A DNA stretch of 64,000 nt from Apostichopus parvimensis (lineage: Eukaryota > Echinodermata > Holothuroidea > Aspidochirotida > Stichopodidae), in NCBI GenBank assembly GCA_000934455.1, contig KN887163.1, positions 39,363-103,362 of the forward strand, given 5' to 3'. The notes below the pieces were generated by a model. The model did not search any database, was not told the DNA's origin, and was given only the letters and a program-made list of their open reading frames with translations. Positions within the stretch are counted from its first letter, which is position 1. Every line of letters starts with the position of its first letter. This document shows, one piece after another, positions 14,401 through 26,615 of this stretch. The translations under genes and the position numbers were made by a program.

Positions 14401-17400
14401 TGGAGGACTCAGGAGAGGGACTGGGTACCGTTTAACATATAAGTGAAATCATTTAAAGAAAATTTTACAAAACCAAAACCAAACAAGCCTTATTTGCCAA
14501 TCAAATCCAAATTGCAAAGTTTGTCTACATTGCTTATTGGACATATTTATTTTGGTTTAGGTATTTTCTGGAATATTTGTGGGCAGTTTTCTCTTTCTCT
14601 TTCTATATCACCCATGCCAGTATTCTTTTAATAAAACACTGTCACGTCCTGAACACGAAAGTTGTATTACACACAACCAACCAGCTTGTGGGACGCCAAG
14701 CCCATCTTGTCTGCGTTGAACCAGGCAGGGGGTTTTCAATTGTCTGGGTGAACCAGAAGAAGAAAGTCCCCTGCCGTAACAGAGTATATAATTTCCAAGA
14801 GCATTGAAAGTCTGGACAAAAGTGAAACTAATGTATATCGAAAGATATCGATGTAACTTTGAAGCTTGAGTGGCATTTCAGGAACCATAATGTTTTTATT
14901 GTTGTGGCCAGCTATCAATCACATCATTGAAATGTTATGGTATACACAATATATTACGAGAGTACATGAAATTGAATGTACGCTGTCTGTGCAAAAACCT
15001 GATACGTTCTGACAGCTAGAAATCATCTAAGTCAAACTATAAGTTTTACTGTTTCCTTTTCGTAAACGTTTGTTTTGTTTTTGTCTGTTTTTGTTTCTGC
15101 ATACATTTAGGCTTTTTCCATACTGAATTTACTTACTGCCTACTTGACCAAGATGTTCATTTACTTAACACAGTATGTGTAGGCAGCCTATAATGTATTC
15201 AGAAGCAGTATACATGGTCACACTTTTCAGTTAAAGGTTTGTTTTTGAAGATCTTGAACCATAAATCGGCTTATACAAACATTACACATGTCCACTTTTG
15301 GCTGTCAAAGACGGTAGCTAGAGTATGAAGTAAGCTAAAAATATGTTTGAATAGGAAATGACCAATTGTAACATTTAGACTGGAAGGTGATTCAAGGCTG
15401 CAATAAATCTTTCAAGATAAATACCCTTAGGGACCACTACTACACTGAGTTAAGCAAACAAATCCTTAATACTTCCTTGCACATGTTGTTAGAGATCATG
15501 GGATGACACTTTAGGTAGTCAAAACATAACCTGATTTTGTTACTTCCTGGTCAAATCAAGGCTCTATTTACAGCTGGTCAAATAGCCTTAAGCTATCACC
15601 ACCTGAAAGATAATAAAATTGTAATTAATTCAAATGACACTCAGGTGAACAATTTATGTATAGGTACACCAAGTACACCAACTGCTGTTCATAAATGCTT
15701 TTAGTATGTGACTTGGGTGCTTGCTGTAGGATTATTCTGGTGGGAACAAAGCTTGGCCAGGCTTGTTTAATCAGGGTCGTTGTTTTAATTTACCATGTTG
15801 AGTATGAATTGATCTTTGAGCAACAATCTGTATTTTTCCAAGTAAAAAATGTCTTATAGAACTAGGCATTAGAAATCATGAAATAGCTGCAATGCCCATC
15901 AAAATCCATCAAATATTGACCAGTTTACAAGTCTTTTCTTAATTCTAGTTTTCTTTATGAATAAACATTAGCTAATTATGCATATCGATGATGTAAAGGG
16001 AGTGACTGCCTAATTTCCTATTATATTATCCCTGTTTTCACAACCTTCGTTTCAAGGACAGTGACCACAGGTTTGTGGCCTATGGTGATTTTGTGAAATA
16101 TTTTAATGGCTTCTATGAATAGAGGAACATCACATTATTCAAGTCATATATGTAGGCTTGTAATTAAGGGGTTATCTTAGGGCTAAAACATGAAATTTTG
16201 ATGTGTGCCATATTCCACATCATAGTTTACACATATTAAATGAGTTTCACAGATTTATGAAAACTTCAAATGTGTAATATTTTTTGGGGAAAAGAGGGCT
16301 TTTCCAAACAATTTCAACAGATTTTGAATGAGATTTTCAAACACAACAAATGTACAGAATATGGGGCAAATTGGCTAAGGTGTCCATAGTATTTTAATTG
16401 TTTCCTATAGTGTATTTAAATTCTAATAAAAAATGAACAAAAACAACCCCACCTATATACAGCAACTAGCCTAGATACTTCCTGTTTCTTGATCTCTGTG
16501 TAATTTAATGAACCAATGAGGGCATATATATGCACATTGTATCACACCTGATTAGTCTTTGGCTGTGCAAAATTCAAACTTTGAAATTTAAAACGGAAAC
16601 CTCAGTGGAATGTGAAAGGAGATGATCATCCTAAAGTAGTTTTCTTAAGTAGATTTGTTTTTCGATGCTATTAGGTAAATCACCATTGTTTAAAGGCAAC
16701 TGCAGCAAACAACTTTATAGAAACACTGAGTCTAAAATTTCATAAAATTCAATTCTCAAACAAACTGTAAACGGACAAAGTTTTTTTGATAAGAATGATG
16801 GGTGCAACTACGGAGCACAGGAGGTGCATGGTGGACGGACCAACAGGGGTGACTAAAACATAAATCGAAAATTCCTTGGTTGACCTACATATGAAATATT
16901 GTATGCTTCCTATCCATTCTATTATGAATTATTAATAGATATATACCAACTGAATGACTGACATGCTGTGATTCCGCATACTAGGTAATTCACCCTCTGC
17001 GAACTCGAGCGGATCACTTTTGGTCTATGATACTTTCACTTGACTTGGAAAACAAGTCGCCCTGACAAATGATTCAACTTGACGTGTCCATCCCCAACGA
17101 CAGGTTAAGTCTATGATCTTTGCATTAGACTAACTCTTGAACAAAATGTTTGCATAAAAACATAAAAAGATGCTATATAGGTGGACAAAATGTGGCCCTC
17201 AGCATTTTTTTTTTGTACCGCCCCCCCACCCGCCAGAATGTGTTCAGTTTTAGCTTTTTTTTTTAGTTTTTAGTTTTAGCGCTGTATATCTGCCACTCCC
17301 AGACACTTACATGCCAAGGGAAACAAGATGATATAGGGGTTTGGTCTATAGATGCACACTCTGGGAAGTAACTTGCATAAGATTGCTTTAAAGGGTCTTA

Positions 17401-18098
17401 CGATGGGATCAGGGAGTTGTTATGGAAAACAATTCCCTGATGGGATATTCAACAGAAAAGACAGGTAATGAGCAAGTAGAACTGTCTGATCTTTCATTTG
17501 ATAGTTTCACCGGAGTATTTATTTGTATCCTTTACTATTGTAACCCATGGATCGGGTACAAAATCCCACACACCCCTGCTCCTCCCTCCTCTCCTAACCC
17601 TCATCTTCTGATTTCTACACTAGTTTCACAGCACCGTGCTATTAGCTGGTTCCTCTTTAAGCAAGATAATCACTTTAAATCCAGGAAATGAGTATTGTTT
17701 TTAGATGGAATTACAAGCTATAAGATTATCATCATTTGTAAATACTTAATTCAAATATTCCGGGCTGTTGCTATAGTTACTACTGTCCTACATTGGTTCA
17801 CAATAGGACATACTGTATAGGATAAATGCTCTCCACATATTATAACAAAGAGCCTATCAACTGTACATAATAGCCTGTAGATAATATCTTGTAGAAACAG
17901 AGACTTTTCTTGTACCAACAGATGAGAAAAAGAGAATTAAGCAACACTAATTTGAGCACCAATTATACGGCTCGCTGGTACTGTAGGGCCTATTTCCTAT
18001 GAAAAGTGCCACAAACTTCCAGAATATTAAGTAACTGTTACAAGGGGATATAGATTTTTCATGTGGCACATCACATATAATTCTCACAGTTAGGCAAT

Positions 18099-18131
18099 AA
18101 GGATATAAGAAGGATATAAGAAGGATATATA
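18099..18131. repeat. 11-bp tandem repeat, three units
   Basis: Three units of AAGGATATAAG, the third ending in TATATA. Confidence 0.85.
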
Positions 18132-18630
18132 TATCCAAAATAAAATACATGTCCATGAAGAAAATAATGCATTCCATTCATATATCCTTTGCAAACAAGA
18201 ACACTTACTACGGATGTTTGCGAGCCAAGGTGTGTGTCGATCTCAAAAGATGAATTTTACTCATTTTGATAGTTAAAATAAGATGAAACATGAATTTTTA
18301 TATCAAAACAAACTTTACAGGATATCTGATTATTAACTCAAGTAATATTTTGCTAGTTTTGTTCATAATAGCAAACCGTTGAAGTTTTTGCCCTGTTTCT
18401 TTCTTCTTATTACAATTGTTTTCGGAGACCTGAGGTAACACAGACAAGGTTTACCCGACATGCAGTATACCATAGTTCGTGTAACCACGGCTATTTACTA
18501 TACATGGCCACCCCCATACTGTGGGCAAGTCAAGATACACTATGGCTTGAAGTCCCCATCCTGCATTCTATTAAGAACAAGATGATTTGGGCTCGCTACC
18601 ATTACCACCATGATCCACGACACATCCACA

Positions 18631-18716
18631 CCAGGACCACATAAGGACCACATCACTACCACATGCACACAGGACCACATGCACACAGGACCAAATCCAC
18701 ACCAACAGGACCAGAC
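18631..18716. repeat. GGACCACAT/GCACACA minisatellite
   Basis: Repeated CAGGACCACATGCACA blocks with variants, about 5-6 imperfect units. A plus-strand open frame across it is a by-product of the repeat. Confidence 0.75.
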
Positions 18717-21047
18717 CAAATTAGCTTGTGTGTGTCGTAATGATCTACATGGGGCTTTAAGTTTGACTAAGCTGCCCCTCTGGATTGGCTACCAGTGCTT
18801 TTCAGATAACTTAACTATCCCAGAAACTGCTCCAGCCAATCCATGCCCCTCCCACCACCCCCCACCCCCAAACCCCCTTCTTCAAAGTAACTATTTTGGC
18901 AAACGATGAAGAGCAACACTCTTTCCAAAGACGAAACTGACGACAATTCCGACTGATCTGGCTGTCTATCTGGCTGATAAGCTAGAAAGATACTCAATCT
19001 CATACATTTGGTAATTGGGGCGATTACTCTGTTCCATGAAAATACACCTGTCAGTAGTGTCAACATACCCTCCAGACGTCATAGCAAGTAATGATTTTTT
19101 ACAAAATTCTTTATTATACCGAGGGCTGACAAAGACGGTGGGATTGGGGCAAGATAAACAGATCTGGACTGTTCAAATGCACTGTTAGCTCTCTCGCTTC
19201 GGGGCTCTACGCCTGGGAAAAAACTTACACCAAGCATCGGTAAAAATTGTACAAAGTAAAACAAATTGTTTCTCTTTCCCATAAAAAATATTACTGTGGA
19301 TGAATGATATACTATCTATGTTTACAGATGCCTTAGGCTCATGAAGTTTTGCCAGTTTGCAAATGATTGGGAAATTTTGAGATTTGTTCCTTCCACCCCC
19401 CACCCCCCCCTTTCTCTCTCTACAGTGGTTAATGGGTGCCATCGTGCCGTTTATACTTCAAGAATAATTTTGTTCCTCTTGAAAGTATCATACTTACAGT
19501 CTTACACTGAAATATGCCTCTTTCTTATTCATCTTTAATTAGAGAATAATTTATTGGTTTCGTTTGCATCTCATTTTGTCCAGCAGTTTCATGGACATTA
19601 TGTTTCAAATTATCCAGCAACCAAAAAAAACACAACAGATAACTGCAGATTATATTGAGACCAAATTTATGTAGGTTAACAAAAACTTAAGTTTGAGCGC
19701 TTTGTAAAATGACCTTTTTGAAATTGGTCATCAAATTGTATAAGCCAATTATTACAACTGATCAAAATGCAAACATCCTCCTAGACCATCCACTGAGTAA
19801 AGCAATAATAAGAAAAGTGTAAATTAAATGAATCATACACAAACATCCAAATATTTGAACACGATTAAATACTTTTAGATCTCTGTCACTCAATTTGTTG
19901 AGCCCTCAGATGATGTCAGAACTTATCATATATGAAAAAAAAAAATTGGAAATTTTCAAAATTTTTAATCTGACTCATTATTTGGAAGGAAATTATAGAC
20001 AAGTCAGTGCTATTGAACTGTACTGTTACAAATGTTTGATTATGAAAATTACTAAAATGAATTCACTGAAAACAACACAAACACATAACAAGCCCCCCCC
20101 CCAAAAAAAAATGCCTTAACCATTTTCTGGTAGGAGTGATTGTGATATTGAATCTAAATATATTCCATAAATAAACTCATATTCTGACTTGGAAGGAATT
20201 GGGTATTTGGATTGCAATCCATATTTCTCCGTGTAACGGGCCAGTCAACCAATTTTTTTTTTTTCTCTTCCATGACTGACCTCCAATCAAATCTTACGAT
20301 AAATGAATAACGACCTTCCTGACACAGTAAAATCCACCAAAATTAAAGTATGATTTAGTGACCAGCAAAAAGGGCTTTACGGAAAGATTTACAATGTGAC
20401 AGAAAGATGTAAGCCTGCCGCAAATTTTATGATAGTCACAACATTTAGACAGTAAATTGTCAAACGTTAGTCGATTATACAAATCTTGACTCTTGGAGGT
20501 GACTAACTGAAGGAGTTGGGAAATTTGTTACTGCTGTAGCTGGGTACGGCAGGAGAGAGGGGAGAGAGAGCAAATTCAAGATTTTTTGGTTTTTAAACAT
20601 TTTTGAGTTAATTTTGATTCATGTTTTGATACTAATTTATGATAAAATTACATCAAAATGTTTTCGATTAATTTCACTTATTAAGTCTCTTTAAAATAAG
20701 TTTTCGAAGTAAAAAGCAATATATTTTATTTCACTCACAGTACATGGATGTATGAGAATACATTATTCTTTATCCCAAATTTCCCCCCTCATTGATCCTG
20801 GGGCTGTATCCCAACATGCAATGGGGGGGGGGGAAGAGGGGTGTCAGATATTAACATATGTTATGACAGAAAATGCAACAACCTTGCAAGTTTGGGGACC
20901 TTGTATCTTTTGTCGGCAAGAAGAGAAATTTAATAATATTTTCATATATTTTATTATATATTATATCTCAGACTTTAAATTAGATGCATGAAGACAAATA
21001 ACGCTCCACCAAAATGACTCCCCCACTTTATTACATTAATTTCTCAC

Positions 21048-21298
21048 CTGATCAATATGGTTTGCACAAGGTCCGCAAGTGCCCCCATCTTGGGCGGCAT
21101 TGTACGCGAAACATCCGTCCACGCTCTGGGCCTGCTCCCATTTGAGCTTTTTTAACATCCTGTGGTCCTCCCAGGAACAAAGCCTCCATCCATTGCCACA
21201 CAAATGGCTAGCATTATAAATATGTCCCGACCACGCCCCTTCACAAGCAGATAACCAGTTTTCTGTGATGAGATTTTCTGTCGAACCGTCGGCGCATC
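21048..21298 (-). CDS. Cysteine-rich exon of the same secreted protein (partial gene)
   Basis: The exon is 251 nt. The acceptor follows a pyrimidine-rich stretch ending CCCGTAG, and the donor is CAG|GTGAGA. It enters in phase 1 and leaves in phase 0, giving 83 residues that follow Gly22 of the signal-peptide exon. Cysteines fall at 23, 40, 55, 62, 84, 96 and 99 of the joined protein. The conserved-looking core runs CEGAWSGH, LCGNGWRLCSWED, then GCFAYNAAQDGGTCGPC, with an N-glycosylation sequon NAS at 50-52. The Trp/Cys/Gly spacing and low repeat content read as a real extracellular domain, but I cannot name the family. Codon use and GC are higher than the surrounding sequence. The downstream end is uncertain: 20539 and 20506 are candidate acceptors. 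Confidence 0.7.
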
Positions 21299-21507
21299 CT
21301 ACGGGAATGAGAAATTTTGAAGGTCCAATAATTTTTTGCTGTGCGGTAAACTTATCTTTACATTTCATTTATTTGCTTTTTTCCAGAATAATTAAACTCG
21401 ATATATTTTTTAACAATAAAAACTCATATAATTGTGTCAGTTGCTTAAAATCCTTGCAGCAGATATTTACATCAGAGTAGTATAATGATTATCAAAAATA
21501 TCATAAA

Positions 21508-21592
21508 TAACAATAATAATAATAATAATAATAATAAATTACATTTATATAGCACCTAATGCAAAAAGTGTAAAAGCGCTTAACAAAGGGAA
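21508..21592 (-). mobile_element. LINE/SINE 3' tail (L2/CR1-like), minus strand
   Basis: On the minus strand this reads AAGCGCTTTTACAC, GTGCTATATAAATG, then (ATT)n: the same tail type as at 6600-6687 in the opposite direction. It lies about 210 bp upstream, in gene direction, of the acceptor of the cysteine-rich exon, so it sits inside the long intron of the secreted-protein gene. Confidence 0.55.
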
Positions 21593-23915
21593 ATTGGAAC
21601 ATTATTATAGGGTGTATATATATATATATGTATATATATGGACAAAAACATTTGAAACACAGAAATACCAATGCTAGAAATTTTAATACCAATTTTTGTG
21701 GCCTAGGTAGATTGAAGTGCACTTGTAGAGATGGGACAGATAAGAGGCAATGAATGAAGTTATTCAAACAAGTTCAAAAAAATGTTGCTGATATCAAAAA
21801 TTGGAAAAAGAGGAAAAAGAATATGTCTTAATTAGCTTATTATTTCATTCAATTTTATTTTATTCCATTCTAATCTATTCTTATCTTAAATGACACCTTT
21901 GAAATGCGATAGTGTTAAAGTGGGATGTACAAGTTATATTTTCAATTTTTTTCCTCGAAGTTTTTGGTTAGTTACATTTGTTGATTATTAGACTAAAACA
22001 TATACTAACTTCCAAAGAATGAAATGAACATATTATCTATCTTCTTGATGATAGATTATTTAGTACTATTTTAATATAAAATTATGACAGGCTGAAATTG
22101 TCCTGTCCAAAATTCAGGATTTTGATTTCCATCAAAGCATTTTGAGAGAAGTATCATATTCTTATTCAATTCTGTGTCATAATTCTGGTTTTGAATACTT
22201 TAATCATAGTACTATAATGATAATAATCCACAAAACCAGGAACAAGCAAATGACTGTAAACACATTCATCTCTTAAACAGGGGAGGAGGGGGGAGGATAG
22301 TGAGTTATTATGTGCAATCAATTGATGGCTTTAATCAGAAAGTCCAAGATCAAGACAAAATATGATTCAGTATACCACAAATCTTCCAACAGCCAGGACA
22401 CAACAAAAATCGATACTATTTCAAAAAGAAACGACACCACATAACAAATAACACTATTTTTGTATTCTTGATAGCCATTTTTTCCCCTCATTTTTTCGAC
22501 ACTGCAGCAAACAAGTAACTTCCTACGGAATTTGCTGGTAACCGATACGTCCTAGACATATTTCTGGCTGTATGCACCGGTTGGAAATATCGAGCGATAA
22601 ACCTGACAAGTACCCCCACACGGTAGGTGTCCTCCACGTATTTGACAAAATGGACAGGTGCTGATCTGAAATTGACTCAAAACCTTCAAAACCTATCAAA
22701 ATTATGGACTTAGGATTATACCTTTATCAAGTAAAAATAACTGGAAACTTTGACGGAAACCATACAAGTTATTGTTTTGTTCCCTTCTACGCCCTTTGCT
22801 TGAAACATTTTTCCATTTTCTTTTCACTTTCATAAATGGGACGGAAAGGTTTTTTTTTTTTTTTTAAAATCAGTAATCCTACTGTTTCAAAAGATGAGGT
22901 TGATATTTCATACTTTTCGAAATGAGTTTAAAGTTACTCTGCGGTGAGACATTGAAATTTAGAGCAGTTTCTTTTAAGAAAAGTCGGTCTTAGCTGAAAA
23001 GGCCGAGAAGCCTGATACAGGTACATCTAGTTTCATAGCTGGATGTAAGATCTGGAAAGAAACTTTAAACTTTGTCTCTTTCAGTCCTCAGTGTTGTTTG
23101 TTTGTTTTCTTGCTTATTAAACTTAATTTATTCATGATAAGTAACTGATATGTTCATGTCTGTCATTTTGTCAATAAACAATATCAGATCAATCCGCAAT
23201 TAACTATTTTATAATTCCATTTCATTTTGATGTTACAGGAAATTTGACATTTATCCGACTTGAAAAAAGAGAATCAGTCAAGTCTTACACATTGTTTTAC
23301 TAATTTATCCAAATTTTGAATTGTCTTTGTAAATAATCAAATTTTCTCATATATTCGAATAAGAAATAACGTAACATATATTGTACAGATCTCAACAAGA
23401 ACATTTAATTAACATGTAATTTACTGTACCATTAATACGACTGTACAAGTTAATGTCCTGATCATAAATATGCAAAGTATCTATGCAAAGTGTAGGTAAA
23501 ATTTAACTCAGCCGGGGCCTTAAAATTAACTATCAAATTAATTCATGTAGCCATAATTAATGTTTGAAAAGTGTATGAAACTCAGAGTATATATTTAACA
23601 TTTCATAAGAACTTTTATTGAGGTGTTTTTGACATCTGTTAGAACAATATACCATAAAACCTATGTACAGTAAACAACAAATATAATTTGAGCGGATTTT
23701 GTTACAAAATACATGACACAGCTGAAGGTGTACAGTATCCAGCAAGAAAGAAAACAGTTGTTGCTCTCTTTATAAATAAGAAGCGTCCTTCACTGTTGCA
23801 GGAAGCCTTCCCATCCACAGGAAGTTCTACAAATTTATGAGTCCTTTTTGATCAGTCTCATGGGTGGAAACAAATTGACTGGTAAATCCGCAATACCAGA
23901 GGGAGAGATTCGGCC

Positions 23916-23986
23916 TCTTTTAAAAGGACAACCAAAAAATTGATTGGAGGGATCTCGGTTAAAAAAGAAGCTATTGTTATCAGATG
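23916..23986 (+). repeat. Diverged direct repeat, copy 1
   Basis: Begins TCTTTTAAAAGGACAA and includes AAGAAGCTATTGTTAT. The same order of blocks recurs at 24498-24590 with indels. The long inverted repeat lies between the two copies. Confidence 0.55.
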
Positions 23987-24298
23987 GTAGAAAAGGAAAG
24001 TTGCAAAATAATTTGTAACCGCTACTCCTTTCTGATAGGAGAGTCAACTCCAATTTGAGTCAGACACACAGAGGGGTTTAATAGGGTACCACAAAGAGTC
24101 TTACAGAGTTACACAGATGACTTTTTAAAAAAATTTCTAAAGGTAGTCAAGACTTTGAACAAGTCTGGGAACAGTGTACTTGGGTACCACATCCAGCAAT
24201 TTATGTTAAATGCAAATGGATGCAAGCTAAAAACTTGTTGGACATTTTCTGAAACTATTTTCCAGAACATCCGTAGGATCCCATAATATGCAGATCTT

Positions 24299-24432
24299 GC
24301 CTATATGAAAACCTGTTCTAGATACCCCACTTTTTCCATAAAAAGTAATGAGCCAATGGTCGGGTAGGTCGGGTAGGGGACCCCAGTTTTTACAGAAAAA
24401 GTGGGGTATCAAGGGTGGATTTTCTTATAGGC
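24299..24432. repeat. Long inverted repeat (hairpin), 38-bp arms
   Basis: Arms at 24299-24336 and 24395-24432 match at 31 of 38 positions in inverted orientation, including a perfect 16-bp core GATACCCCACTTTTTC. The spacer is 58 bp. It could be a tiny inverted-repeat element or a hairpin; flanks show no clear target duplication. Confidence 0.8.
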
Positions 24433-24497
24433 TAGATATATGTTATGAAAGTGTTTCTAATCAAATATGACAAGGGTTGAAAGAGGGCAAAATTTGT

Positions 24498-24590
24498 CTT
24501 TTAAAAGGACAATTACCTTGCCAAAAAAACCCCCCAAAAAAGTGATATTTTAGATGGAACTCAGTAAAAAGGAAGCTATCGTTGTATGGA
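24498..24590 (+). repeat. Diverged direct repeat, copy 2
   Basis: Begins TCTTTTAAAAGGACAA and includes AAGGAAGCTATCGTTGT; longer than copy 1 because of an A/C-rich insertion. Confidence 0.55.
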
Positions 24591-25389
24591 TGAAAGTTGA
24601 ATACTAGAGATGATTAATTTGTATTCTTTGACATAAAGTAGTTTTGAAGGAGGCAGCAAAAATTACAAGTGGTTAAACATTGAACTTTAGCTGACCACTT
24701 TTAGTCATATTCTAGCATATTTGGGGGGTTGGGGAGAAGGGAAACACATATGACCCTCTTCAGCCTGAAAGGGTTCAGCCAGATGCCAAAGCTTTTTACA
24801 CATTTGGTTAGTGCATGCATAGCATCTTTTACGACACATACAGTCACAATGACAACACTGTAAGTACTACAAACTTTGTCACAAGTACACAATAATCACC
24901 AACACCTGAAAAGGACAAGCAAGATTAAGTGGCAAATTTGGCTGATTGTAATGTAATAGCTCAGTTTGTAGCCAATTAAACTGTAAGTTTCTCTCTGCGA
25001 CACAAAGAGCAACAAAATTCTTTTCTCATTCAATCTGGAGGAGTGCTTGATGACTTAATAGATTTGGACAATACTGTCCTCGTTATCAGCCTACGGTCTG
25101 TCTCTCTCTCTCTCTACAATTGTGGCCCTGGCATGGGACCGTGGCGTCAGTGCGACAATAGGTGCTTAAAAAATAAAGGTGCAAATCTCTCAAGAATTAG
25201 TTCCCACCAAGGAAAACTACTCTTTTTTTTTTCTTCTTCAAAACTCTTTCCCCGAGGACAGGAATCTCTGTTTGGGGGTTGGGAGTGAAGGGTTGACCAA
25301 TCAGGTTGTTGCTTAATGCCCTAATGGGAGATATTGGAACCAGAAGATGCTCCCAAGCTATTGACAGAGATGAGTTCGTTGAACAAATT

Positions 25390-25417
25390 TTAATGAAAAG
25401 AAGAAGAAGAAGAAGAA
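25390..25417 (+). repeat. (AAG)n microsatellite
   Basis: GAAGAAGAAGAAGAAGAA run. Confidence 0.85.
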
Positions 25418-26254
25418 ATATAAATAATGGCTAAGGGCCCTTGTTGATGGAGTCAAGATACTATATACTTTCATGCTGGACTATTGAACTTGGGAGGCAT
25501 TTAGTCCTCTCCCCCCTCTATTCAGGGTTTGTTGATAAAACAGAAACCCCCCCAAGGAAAATCAAAAATGAAGGGCGGGCGGAGATTATGTTATGGGATT
25601 ACAATGGGCAGAAAGCTGGCATCTTCACAATTGATGCAACAACATAAAATCTTCAAATGTGGATGAAAAACAGAGCATTGTCCTTAGTAACTATTATTGA
25701 TTGTTCAAAGTTGCATTGATGTATTTTCTGTTCATTGTCGTATATGTATACACGTGTGAATGTGTGTGTGCGCGTCCGACACAGGTACGTACTGGAGATT
25801 TCAGAAACTCTACGGAAAGGTGAAAATATATGGTCACCACATTCCGACCAATTAGAAGAGGCCAGACGTATAATAGAATTATTGAAATAATTACACATTT
25901 GGGGATAAATGAGAATTCCTTGAAAGCTTTTAATAATACCCAGATCTTTAGTCACAATTAATACTGCAGTAAAACAGAAAGATATTTCCATAAATTAATT
26001 TTTTTTTCATTTCTTAAATCGCACTATATAAGTATAATATAAAAATTCAATATACAGTATAAAATTTTGTCTATTATTTATTAAACTTCTCTAGCCAAAT
26101 ACTTATAATAAATTTTGCCTGAAAGTTGTATTTTGGTATAATAAAGAACACTTTTGGGATTTTTGTACTTTGAAGAGTTTTAATTAAAACAATGAAAAAA
26201 GTTGTAGCCTGGCAGTTGATTGCATTAAAAATATATACTATATATACCCATGTA

Positions 26255-26615
26255 CATAGGCGTAGGAGCCCAATTTGATTGCCCGAAAAATATGACCGAA
26301 ATTTTCCGCGCACTCCGTGCACATGCAACATGTTAATGTACATATCATATAGACATGCATCAGTTATTACATCGCATGACAATTACATACAATCATTTGC
26401 CATGTTATTACCGAAATGGCGAATTAGTCGAGCAAACTTAGAACTTTATTTTATTTACCAAGGAGATTTTGTTTTAAACTATTGATTTCCTTTAACTACA
26501 TCATTGCAATTTATTTTTCTTTCAGTAGGTGCCCGAAAAATTCTCACCATGTTACCCGAATTTTCACAAAAATATTTGGTTGGGGAGGCTGCAGTCCCCC
26601 CACTCTATGCCTATG
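26255..26615. mobile_element. Short hAT-like element, family B
   Basis: This 361-bp element has ends CATAGGCGTAGGA and CTCTATGCCTATG (imperfect inverted repeats). It is flanked by CCCATGTA and CTCATGTA, an 8-bp target duplication with 7 of 8 matches. Related direct motifs GCCCGAAAAAT lie near both ends (about 26281 and 26531). No coding capacity. Confidence 0.7.

Larger units (their letters stand above)
6688..20290. other. Gene-free stretch, 6.7-20.3 kb
   Basis: No supported gene. It contains TA microsatellites, a 15-G tract and a short minisatellite. A plus-strand stop-free stretch at 13374-13551 preceded by an AG acceptor is a weak exon candidate. The remainder is AT-rich sequence with no recognisable product on either strand. 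Further 3' exons or UTR of the secreted-protein gene could lie here unseen. Confidence 0.55.

Noticed and set aside
19120-19206. Minus-strand stretch after TTTTTTCCCAG that could be an exon.
   Set aside because: In the phase needed after the cysteine-rich exon it hits a stop at once, and the donor is poor.
22553-22671. Minus-strand cysteine-containing frame (CPFCQIRGGHLPCGGTCQ) after an AG within the long intron.
   Set aside because: All three frames and the opposite strand are open here, the donor is weak, and the two firm exons already join in phase without it.
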